Below are positions 46,778-56,368 of a stretch of DNA of 64,000 bases, piece by piece. How positions within the stretch are numbered: the stretch's first letter is position 1; each line of letters starts with the position of its first letter. The DNA is from Colletotrichum lupini (taxonomy: Eukaryota; Ascomycota; Sordariomycetes; Glomerellales; Glomerellaceae). The notes under the pieces were generated by a model. The model saw only the letters and a program-made list of their open reading frames with translations. It was not told the origin of the DNA and did no database searches. The DNA lies in contig NC_064678.1 in the NCBI RefSeq assembly GCF_023278565.1, forward strand, positions 6,510,001-6,574,000. The letters run 5' to 3'. A program made the translations under genes and the position numbers.

Positions 46778-47904
46778 AAACACTCCATCATCGGGGGCAT
46801 GGATAATTGAATAATTTCATCGAGGAAATGCGCGGCGTCGAGAACATTCAGAGAGCTGAAAGAAACTAGGCGAGAGCATCCCAGTACAGCCGCCCGAGCA
46901 ATATCGCGGTTAGGACCGGGCTCTTCGGAAGGCCCATGTAAGTTGTCATGCCGAGCCTCCCATAACTTGACTCTCTTTACAGTAGGTGGAAGACTTTCAA
47001 GTAGAGCCACATTTGCCTTGTCTCTCCGGGATCTGTCTATTTGGTCAATGCCCCGCCAAGGTTCGTACTCAATGGTTTCCAGATTATCCAAGCTCAGAAG
47101 AAGAAAACGAATGGCGTCTGCTGATAGACTTCGATAGCATACGTCTGTAACGCTGAAGTTTTTGACTACTGGAACCCTCGGAACCACAGGGCACCCAGTT
47201 TCAGCCAAGCTTGTCAAGCTCGACGTGGGGGTTGCATTTTCAAAGTCGAGCAGATTTCCCATGAGACGCTTCCGTGCTCCCAAGAGGTCAGCGGGCTCAA
47301 GATTATCATAGGGTTCATCGGGATCATCATCCCCCTTGAATGGGTGGTAATCGTCCTCGGGCGAGTCGGCAAAGAAGTGAAGGTGAATGCCGAAGTGATC
47401 TTCGTCGCCGTAGCCTAGTTGCCATTTCGAAAGCGTTCTAAGAAGTGACTTGAAGTGCTTGTCAAAAATCTCATTGTTGTGCAATATCTCTTCGTCGTCC
47501 TCTTCCTTGCAGAACTCTTCGGAAGTATATGTCGCTAAGGACACATGGAGCCAGATCTGACTGACGTACATCTGACGACGAGGACCGACGAAGTCTCTGA
47601 GTTTGTCTATATCGTGGAGCCGCTCAAGTTTTAGATTCTTGAAGTTGCGCTCCTCGAAAAATGTTTGCCATTCTGCAGAAACGGAGGCTAGACGGCTTTT
47701 CTCCTGCGGCGTGTCTTTGGACTGCATCGCAAAGATGATCCCGAGGATCATTAATCGAATCTCTTGCGGAAAGATACTCCATCTGGATGAGGGCCCTCTT
47801 TTCTCGTGTTCTCTGGGGCTGTTAAGGTCTTGTGACTGCTCGAGTTCAAGTGCAGGCGTTTGAAACGGCTTATCCAGCACGGGATGCTGGGCGTTGTTAT
47901 TCAT
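46778..47904 (-). pseudogene. N-terminal part of the F-box-like gene, truncated by the copia insertion
   Basis: The ATG at 47904 opens a frame that runs uninterrupted to the insertion site, then reads a few codons into the LTR to a stop at 46768. The N-terminal region is F-box-like (WSIFPQEIRLMILGIIF), followed by a long region with leucine-rich-repeat-like segments (VVKNFSVTDVCYRSLS, LLLSLDNLETIEYEPW). F-box proteins couple substrates to SCF ubiquitin ligases. Both this part and the C-terminal part at 37000-37377 retain intact codons, so the insertion is recent or the truncated product is still used. The intact allele would encode about 499 residues. No introns are evident. Confidence 0.82.
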
Positions 47905-48630
47905 TCTATCGGGCCAAGGAATTTTTCACAATGGTAGTTTGGCAAAACTGGAACATTCATTAGCTTCAATCAAAATTGTGATGTTGCTCAAGATTTGGAT
48001 AAACTTACAAGATATCTGTGGCTATCGTCGAGGCGGAATGCGTGATCTGAAGTTCTAGGGCGATCGAAGGCTGGCCTTGGTATTCGAAGAAATGGTGATA
48101 GTCGTTGGATCAGCGGTACCCGTTGCACAATATTTTGCTTGCAGTCGTCAACAATCCGTAAGGATGCGGGACTCGATCGTTACGTATGAGGTCAAGCAGC
48201 CTGATTCATGGAAGAAACAGTGCCTGTAGTAGCAAGTATCGAATCGGGGAGATGGTTTTCCAATCTAAAATTGTTGCGGCTGATGGATTGAGTGGTGTAC
48301 CAGCTGGCTGCGGCGCGTTTGTCACTCGCACTGTAGCTCGGAGTAGTGATGGCGATTGATGACGTGGATGTAATGGAGGGAGACAAAAACACACAAGGGC
48401 CTGCTCAAGAAGAAAGCCTGGAAGAATAAGCCTTGTTGTGCGCCAATGTAAAGCGAGTAGGCAGGCGTAGCCGCGAAGACGGGATCACCACTGATCGGGA
48501 AGGAAGGACATGGAGATTCACTGGACGTCGACTGCTGCCCTCGTTGTCTTCACTTTTGAGTCAAACTCAATTCTCAAGTAAAATGAGGCTAATGTGTGTA
48601 AGCGCATGGAGTAAAAGTAGAAGAGATCCT
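47905..48630. other. Intergenic region
   Basis: Upstream of the F-box-like gene; no gene or repeat recognised. Confidence 0.5.
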
Positions 48631-50083
48631 TCACTTCAACTCATGGAAAATCTCTGGCTTTGTGCTTCTTAATCTGTTATGAATGTCGCCGCGGCCACGA
48701 GAAGGAGTATTGCCACCGGAAGAGCCACCGCGGCCGGCTGAAGAGCTGGAACTGGAAGTGCCTCCTCGGTCCTTTGCTTGGGGAGAAGCGCCAGGGTTGG
48801 ACGGTTGACGTCCGATCGATGTCACCTCGAGTCTCTTGACGAACTTGGCCGGAAGGTTTCCCAGCTCATTCTTCTTGCCCAGCTTCGTCATGATAGTGCT
48901 ACTGAAAGACAAGTACATGCTTGAAGAATCTTTCCACATGGTCTCGATGTAATCGTCTCCTGAATCCGGCCAGGGACAGTAATGATTGGTCTCGATGAAC
49001 GCCTTGACTGCCTTGTCAATGCCCGCGTCGTCCATGGTGATATCAGGCCAGTCATCGAAGTCGATCTTCCACAATGAGGTGACTCTTCGGCCAAATTCAG
49101 AGGGTTTGTGCGTCAGAAGTTCGTAGGTGCTGGTCATTGGCTTCAGGACCAATATATCGACAAGACGGTAGTCAGTGCGAACAACCTGCTCCGCCACTGG
49201 AGGCCTTCCGATGACGAACTCAACATCGTTGCCGTCAATCTTGGCCACCCAGTGCATAACGGCAAGAGCATGAGCCATCCCCAGATACAGGTCGGCTGGC
49301 TTCATCTTGAGGTCTTTGATCTGGTTGGCGTGAAGCTTGAAGTTTCGCAGAGAGAAGAACTGACCGCCCGTACCACACTTGATGCGGCCGAGATACGGCC
49401 GCACTAAGCAGTCCTTGTTGGCCTCGCTCTTCATCAACTGCTCTCGTCCTTGAGGCGGACAGAACTTCTCAATTAGACAGTGACGAACGGGCTTCGGAAG
49501 AGGGAAGATCCTTTCCATACAGAGAATGTGATTGGTCTCGCAGGGGAACCAGATATATCTGGAAACAGTTCAAGATTCTCCTCCCAAAAGCTGTGGGAGG
49601 TCGGCGTGGCGAACCAGAAACATCTTGGAATTTCAACCTGTCTAGGATAGAACTTAAGCGAATTGAACGCGGTCTCAATTCGCTTGTGCATGATGTATTT
49701 GTTCCACAACTTATCATCCTACTTCGTGAGAGGCAGCTTGTAGGCGAACGTGGTGCCGGGATGCTCGAACACTTTGCCGATGAACCGGTACCGATCTCCC
49801 GGAAGTTTGCAGCAACGCCAGCTGCTGCTTGCTGACGCTTCACAAAAGACGAAGTCGTGGAGATTGTTGACTTGGTTAAAAGCATTCGCTTGAGACAGAC
49901 CTCGATTGTTTCTCCTTGAGTTTCAGCTTCAAGCCTTTCTTCTAGGTGAAGGTTAGCTATAATGGCCTGCTTCAAGGAGACAGCTCTCGAAGAAGCCGCA
50001 GACTCGTCCGACTGATTCTGTGGGCGACGCTTCTCTAAGGCCTTAGGTAGGCGTGAAGAGCCTTGTATCGAAGTATCGTCCAT
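48631..50083 (-). pseudogene. DUF3669-like gene broken by two frameshifts and a nonsense codon
   Basis: Begins at the ATG at 50083. The family region NFREIGTGS continues in another frame as GKVFEHPGTTFAYKLP after a one-base shift near 49775-49785; a TAG at 49719-49721 follows that frame. A second one-base shift near 49548-49560 leads into the long frame to 48631. The later part, with RPYLGRIKCG, FFSLRNFKLHANQIKDL and AHALAVMHWVAKIDGNDVEFVI, aligns segment by segment with the intact neighbour at 50620-51654. The 3' end adds an Arg/Gly/Ser-rich tail (SAGRGGSSGGNTPSRGRG) absent from the neighbour. It is probably a decayed tandem duplicate; assembly error is possible for single-base shifts but less so for three lesions. 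Confidence 0.72.
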
Positions 50084-50619
50084 TTTCGCGAAGGGGGTTG
50101 AGGTGATCCCAAGTCATCTGAGTCGATAAAACCGCAGCCAGTGCTGCGTAACTACTGTCAAAGTGCTATACTTCAGTAAGTAGGAGAACCCGGCAACTGA
50201 TGGTGGGATAAAGAATGAGGATCAGCGACAACCACCTGAGAATATAGTCCATCCTTTAAGTGCATAGTAATCTGGCGAAGGACGCCGGTAAAGGCCTCAT
50301 GGTGAAGAGAGAACCCCATGCAAAGAAGTCAAACTTCTTGAAGTTTTCTTTCAGAAACTTTGATTCCTCAGCTCTGTGCTTGGTTCAGCCTAAGAACCGC
50401 AGGTTGGTTGCAGAATCATTGATGAGCCAACCTGGCAATGATTCTGCAACGGAATGTTTGACGTCACGTAGTGTGTGATAGGCAGTGTGTAGCCGACAGA
50501 AAGAAAGCTTAGAAACGGCAAACAAATTCTGTCCAACACCTGGAGTACTAGAGGCAGTAAATATTTACTGAATCTCTGGATTCACCCACGACTATGCTGC
50601 TAGGTCCTCCTAGCCCATC
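50084..50619. other. Spacer between the two DUF3669-like genes
   Basis: Carries a short inverted pair of GCAGAATCATTG-type sequences near 50410-50450 (GTTGCAGAATCATTGATG against CAATGATTCTGCAAC). This could form a hairpin of about 14 bp stem. No gene. Confidence 0.45.
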
Positions 50620-51654
50620 CTACCAGAAATCTGTTCCCCTGGTGAACCTTCCCTGTGTCTCCTCGATACACTCCATCAATCTCAGCGGCAGCCGACGCAA
50701 ATCTTCCTCCTCGCCCTCCAAAATTCGCTCACTAGCCATCAGGAAGTGAGTCCGGAAGGCAGTCCAGAGTTCCTGATCCTTTGCGTTGTTGCTGCCAGGT
50801 CGCGGATAGTAAGGGTCGTTCCGCCAAAAGCTTCTACAAGCTTGCTTGATTCCGTTGTCGTCCATTGCCATCATCCTGCAACAATCAAAGTCCAGGATCC
50901 ACATAGCATGAGAGCCAAACTCATCTGAATGGAAGCCTACAGGACCCAAGCTTGATGTCGTGGGGGCTTCGCAGGGTGGCGATTGGCAAGTCCTTGGGTT
51001 TGCGAACACAAACTCAACGTCATTGGCATCGACTTTTGCGGACCAGTGCAGGAATGCGAGAGCCTTTGCCATTGCTACGGCGTACCCTTCAAGATCCAGG
51101 TTGAGAGTCTCCATCTGATCCGCGTGAAGTGGGAAGTTCCTCAGACTGAAGAATCTAAGTCTAGGTCTATCTTGATTGGTGTCTGTATTACGAAGCTTTC
51201 TGCGCCCCAAGTAAGGTCGAGCGAGACAGTGGCTATTGGTCGGGCTGTCGGCAATCTCATCCGCATCCACGTTTGGGTGAAACTTATGGGCCAACAGCTT
51301 GCGAACATCGCGAGATAGTGGTGGAATCTTCTCGCTGATGAGTGCGTTGCAACCCGTGTATCCCGCAGGAAATCTAGGGAGTATTTGATCCCAGGCAGTC
51401 GCATCGTGTCTGAGGAAGCCTTCACAGTGAGGCACATTGAGGTGGACTCTATTGGTACTATCCAAGCTTCGGATAATGTGGCGATGCATCGTGTATTCGT
51501 TTGCGATGGAACGACCTGGGCCGCCATCCTCGCGCTTGATAGCGAGGTTGCCCGCGGACCACACAGAGCCACAGAAGCCCTTGCCGATGGCTTCAAGTGG
51601 CAGCGTCGAGTGCGCGATTGTGAACTCGAACGTGTGAGGTGTCTGTTCGTCCAT
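50620..51654 (-). CDS. DUF3669-like protein, kinase-like fold by motif
   Basis: 344 residues, intronless. The frame could start at 51783, but a TATAAAG at 51766-51772 on the coding strand puts transcription start downstream of that ATG, so 51654 is chosen. The family segments are RPYLGRRKLR, RFFSLRNFPLHADQMETL and ALAFLHWSAKVDANDVEFVF. The layout is reminiscent of a phosphotransferase: a glycine-rich GKGFCGSVW followed by AIKRE (loop and lysine), HWSAKVDANDV (catalytic-loop-like) and ILDFDCC (DFG-like). The kinase comparison is inference from motif order. DUF3669 proteins are expanded in filamentous ascomycetes without a known biochemical role. The tandem neighbour is a broken copy. Confidence 0.8.
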   Translation of the reverse strand: MDEQTPHTFEFTIAHSTLPLEAIGKGFCGSVWSAGNLAIKREDGGPGRSIANEYTMHRHIIRSLDSTNRVHLNVPHCEGFLRHDATAWDQILPRFPAGYTGCNALISEKIPPLSRDVRKLLAHKFHPNVDADEIADSPTNSHCLARPYLGRRKLRNTDTNQDRPRLRFFSLRNFPLHADQMETLNLDLEGYAVAMAKALAFLHWSAKVDANDVEFVFANPRTCQSPPCEAPTTSSLGPVGFHSDEFGSHAMWILDFDCCRMMAMDDNGIKQACRSFWRNDPYYPRPGSNNAKDQELWTAFRTHFLMASERILEGEEEDLRRLPLRLMECIEETQGRFTRGTDFW

Positions 51655-52262
51655 GTTTGCGTCAAGACTGATTATATTGGTGGTTGTAATGTTTGTGTAC
51701 TGGGTGTTGTTTCTGTGTGGAATACTCTGAGAGGGGGGAGAGGAACAACCGGGGGGAAGAGTTGTCTTTATAGGTAAACCCATGGATATAGTTATGGCTG
51801 AAGCCTACCCGTTGCCTACCTGCAGACGCCCAGATTTGTGGTTAAGCCTACCCTTTGAGTTGTGTGACTCAAACATTTCATCGGTACCCTTTAGTTCGCA
51901 AACTTCTTTGAAGTTGAAGGCTGAACCTAAGTGGTGTGGCTCTGGGCCGACTAGGCATCAAGGTGAGGGGTTTCTTCTATAACCACTTTGGCGAGCAATG
52001 TGGCCGACTACGGTGTACAACAGGATTGATAGACGAAGACGCCTCAGTGAAGGCTCAAGAGAAGAAATCGTATATTGGGAAAAGAGCGAAGAGGCAAGGA
52101 GGTCCATTGAAGATGGAGTGTGCGCCCTTTGACATGGTTTTAACATGGTACCGATGTCGCGTAGCCATCACATGCCGCACCATTCTGTATTGGTATCATG
52201 GGAAATGTCTAAAGGTATAGTACAGTATCAATACAAACTGGTTTCTTCCAGGGGAAAGCGAC
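51655..52262. other. Intergenic region
   Basis: Promoter of the DUF3669-like gene and the 3' side of the LYR gene. TATAAAG of the former is at 51766-51772 (minus strand). Nothing else recognised. Confidence 0.45.
51766..51772 (-). promoter_or_regulatory. TATA box of the intact DUF3669-like gene
   Basis: TATAAAG on the minus strand, about 112 bases before the ATG at 51654. Confidence 0.5.
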
Positions 52263-53460
52263 TTAAACCTGGATGGGAGCAGGACTGAGGCCGACAAAAT
52301 TGCTCTTTCGCGCTTTGTCCTGCCGTACCGCCCTGCGTTCAAATCTGTCCTGACCGCCCTTCTTGCGCTTTGCGACCCGTCTCTGTTTCTTCTTATATGG
52401 TGTGTCAATCATCCACTTATAGCCCTTTTCCCGGTAATACTCGTTGTCTTCCTCCAACGCCTTCTTTTCCGCCTCGCGGATGGCTAGAAACGCCCTTGCT
52501 CTCGCAGACTGATCCGCCGCATCGTCGCTCAGTCTCCTGCTGGCATCATCAAATGTAGCAGCTACACTGCTGGTGTAACTCTCTTCAAAGACATAGGGCT
52601 CGACAGTCCCTACCCTTTCGTAACTTGGTTTTTCAACCCAGTCAGGAAGGTCTGCAAGGGGCTGCTCGATTCTCTGCCGCAACCTGACCAGCCTTTCCAC
52701 CACCCTCTTTTGAGATTTGATCTCGGCCTGGAGATGCCCATCCCACTGATCCTCTTCCTTCGCAAACTGCTGTTCATCGCGCATCGAGCCGAGCAGATGT
52801 TCCATGTTCTTAATCTTGTATTTGTTCTTCTTCTGGACATAGTCGCATACGGAGCGGTGCTGCGGCTTGCCCTGGCGTAGAAAGACGACGCCATGTGCGG
52901 TCACTGCGACGTTAGGGACGTGCCGTATGCCGGAGAGGTCCCCGCGAGGCACAGGGTGGCGCTCGGAGATGTAGACGGGTGGTTCGTCGAGGGGGGAAAT
53001 GCGCTTGAGCAGGGGTGGCCATTTGGGCTTTGGAGGCTCGATTTTCGGCGGTGGCGGTGTTGGTTTGCCTGCTTCTGATCTTGCATCACGAAGGCTCTTT
53101 TCGCGGAGGTACGTAAGGATTTCGGAGTGCTCTTTTGACGATGGGGTCTGGGCGCCTTTGAAGAGGTTGAGAAACTTGAATTGGAGTACTGTCAGTACTA
53201 GAAGGCGCTGCGAGCAAAGTACAGGAGTATCGCACCTTGTACCCCTTCGATAGCGCAGCAAGGACAAGACGGTAGCTCGCTTCCGTCTGATTGCGCTTGA
53301 AGCCTTTCTTCACGAGCCGTGGCAGCGGGTTCTCGACACCCTTGCGGAGTACATCGTTGGGGAGTGGCACGGCGCGAGCCTCGCGGACGAGAGCACGATA
53401 TAAGGCGATTGCGGCGATACGATGGCGGGAGTTCTGAGCTGGTACGAAGTGAGATGGCAT
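52263..53460 (-). CDS. LYR-motif (Complex 1 LYR family) protein, probably mitochondrial
   Basis: Exons 53460-53236 and 53174-52263, intron 53175-53235; 378 residues. The frame upstream of 53460 begins at GTG, so the first ATG is used. Residues 15-26 read IAAIALYRALVR, the LYR signature near the N-terminus, followed by a helical region ending in LVLAALSKGYK. LYR proteins bind mitochondrial acyl-carrier protein and help assemble respiratory complexes, Fe-S enzymes or the mitoribosome. Here a long C-terminal extension follows: proline-rich (KPTPPPPKIEPPKPKWPP), then coiled-coil-like charged helices and a very basic tail (KKKQRRVAKRKKGG). The tail suggests RNA or ribosome contact (inference). Which complex it serves is not readable. 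Confidence 0.82.
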
Positions 53461-53625
53461 CCTCGCGGAAAGGGAGGCGTCATTCCCCCGAGCTTCGGTC
53501 ACATTGCTGGTGTTGGTGAAGCTTGAGCTTTGCGATCGTTATGTTCTGGAGGGGAGATGCATTGACAAATGGGTGTCTTATCTAATCGGCTCTTATCGAT
53601 TCTTATCGAGATTTACCTCAACTCA

Positions 53626-53659
53626 GGTACCTAAGGTAAGGTAGGTAGGTACCTTAGGT
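53626..53659. repeat. TACCTAAGG/CCTTAGGTA repeat island
   Basis: GGTACCTAAGGTAAGG followed by GGTAGGTACCTTAGGT, near-palindromic and of the same vocabulary as at 16.6 and 17.6 kb. Confidence 0.7.
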
Positions 53660-53891
53660 GCTTACTGTGCAGTAGGTATCTTACACCACAATTTACTGCT
53701 GGATAATACCAGGGCAAGACATTGATGTTGGCAAGATCCCTGTCAAATCATGAACAAATGCGATCACTGCTTTCCGACTCTCAAAGCAAAGATTACTTTG
53801 CTTGTTTTCGAGTCAAGCTGTTGTCCAAAGGTATCAAACCTGGCCACGTTGGTCGAATCAAATTTGGCCTCTGTCGTCGGAATCTGAAATG

Positions 53892-53950
53892 GCCTAGGTA
53901 CCTAGGTAGATTAGGTAAGTATCTTACACGGTTAGGGTAAGGTACTTACA
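53892..53950. repeat. CCTAGGTA repeat island
   Basis: Tandem CCTAGGTA followed by TTAGGTAAGT and GGGTAAGGTACTTAC; same family as the island 230 bp to the left. Confidence 0.65.
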
Positions 53951-56368
53951 TAGTAGACGGGTTTTCGGATATTCTTTACGACTCTTCGAATGGTCATGAA
54001 TCCCGACGCTCTATTAGCTGGACGGGAGCGCACCATCATGGAAGCCGCCGACGTACCCAGAAAGTTGCGCGGCCGAGACACCGGCCGCATACATCTATCT
54101 GGCTGAGATGATCGGTGTGTCGGTCTAGACGAGGCGGGTGGCTGACCCCTCGCGAACCACCCGAAAGGGCCGCAGTGACACGATCTCGCTGGTGTTTGAC
54201 AGAATCCAGATCGGACACGCGCGGGGGTTGCCACACCCATACTCCGTATTCGCGGTCATAATGATGAACTTGTCGCACGCTCTCCAGAACCCTGAAAACC
54301 CCTTGGGGGTCACTCCCGGGGCTGCAGACAAAGAAGGGGTCCGACAAGGATATGGGGGACGGACCGAATGGGCCGTCTCTGGCCCAGGGCATGCCTACCA
54401 GCAAACCACCTCCTTCTCCTCTCCATCTCGCTACCTTATGCACAGCTCCCAACTATCATCTGTCCTCGAACGGTATCCTGTCTGCCTATCTTCGAGTACT
54501 TAGCTTCTAGCTCGACATGATTTTCAGCAAGCATTGGCTTGCTTTCTCAAGATCCTGAAACCGAAAGAGGTGGAATATCACAGAAACCCATCCGCGAACA
54601 ACTCTCTCAATGAAGAAGCCGTTATTTGAGTCCCTCCGGTCGAAGGAGATGCTGTGACGATCCCACATCAACCTTTAGCTGAGCCGAGATCATGAGGCTG
54701 TTGCCAATGCGAGATGGCCCAATGCATCCCGAATAATGCATGCGCCACTGCGTGCACACCACGCGTCGGCGCTTTACACCCACGTTTTGTGGTTTTTGTC
54801 AGTAATGGTGATACAGGCTCCCAATGGTACAGGCTTGACGATCTCTCAAATTCACCCGCCAAGTTTTACCCTACCAAACAAAGCCTTCCGAGCGCCGTTT
54901 CGTCAGTGGTTCTTTGAGAAAAGGGGACAACCTCTCTCATGTTGAAAGCGGTGGTTGCTTTTTTGCTTTTTCGTCCTCATCCTACTTGACGCCTTCAGGG
55001 ATGCAAAAACCTCCGGTCGGGATTATGGCGTGAGTTAATGGCGATCGTTGCCCCTCATGGAGTGAGCATGCCCCAAGAGTGAGGCTGGCAGGCGGAATAC
55101 ATATTCACAGGCGACCATGGGTGTAATGGATCTCGACCTGCTTCTCTGCCGTTGCTCCCCGGCCCAATCGAATGGCTTGTCAGCTGGGTACGGGTTTTAA
55201 TCACTTGCAGTTTCACACGTTAGACCAGCTCGCCGGGATCTCGAACTGACATAATCCGGGTCGAGAACTCGAGGTTGGCCACCGAAGCATCACCCATGCC
55301 ATGCTACCGCATTCTCGTCACTTCTTACCCGGTCGAGGCCGCGATGTTTCCTTACAGGTGTGGTTTTGGCCATCCTTCACCTGCATACGTGCAGCACGCC
55401 CAGCTGCGAACCGCAGATCTCTCACACTCTAGTTCCCTTCCACGGGGTCCGCGAGGAAAATAAGGCTCACCAAAAGGCCTCTCGATTACTTCTCGCCCCA
55501 GTCCCGCGATCCAATCATGCAGCTCTTGGCCGTCTTATTCCCTGCTTCGCGGCATTCTTCATTGTTCTCTCTCTCCGAAAGGCCCTGGCATTTCAATGAC
55601 AATCCAACACACTCAACTTGCCTCACCCACAAGGCTGGCCTGGCCACAGCTGATCACCCTGTCCCACGGTGTCACCCGTATCCTTGGATTGGGGAACGAG
55701 TCGGTGTTCTACCCTCAAGGCGGGAGACTTTACCCACACCATGACCATGGCGGGCCGTGTACTCCAACGCCTCTTCACTTCTTGCTTTTTATCCTTGGTG
55801 GGTTTCGTCAGTGTTGACAAGAAGTGGCGCCGAATTGTCTTTCTTAAATCAAGTACGATCCGCCTCAGACACAACCAGACTGTGAACGTGTCATGGACAT
55901 GTCTAAGTTGTCTCGTCAAAGGTCGAACTGTATTGGAGAGGACTAGTCTTCTAATCTTTACCGGTCGTACCTCTATCAAAGCACCATCCACTTGTAACTT
56001 CAAGCTGTTCTATTAGCCGCAATCTAGCCAACTACGTTTTCGTAAACTTGGAGCCCCATTTGAACGGTTCTAAGTGGCTCCTTTACACATTTACCTTTTT
56101 AATCTCGTTCTGCTACCTTCTTTTGGGCCCGCCTCTACTCGGGATTTACGAGTGTTGTTGTTAAGCTCTGCATGGCTGACGGTGCCTGGCCACAGGTCCC
56201 CGGAGCCCGACGCAACGGTGAGGCTATCTTACCCTAACAATATTCTAGGCTTATTCGGTGTACCACACTCACAAACTCGTGTATACCGAGATTGGAGGCG
56301 TTAGTCGGCATCTTTAGAGTTTATGGATCCACATCACTACCGGCGCACCCACTTTCTACTCGGCGGAT

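Larger units (their letters stand above)
53461..56368. other. Gene-poor region with TACCTAAGG repeats
   Basis: About 2.9 kb; none of the short frames has domain or splice support. Repeat islands at 53626-53659 and 53892-53950. The last few hundred bases should hold the bZIP gene promoter. Confidence 0.55.
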
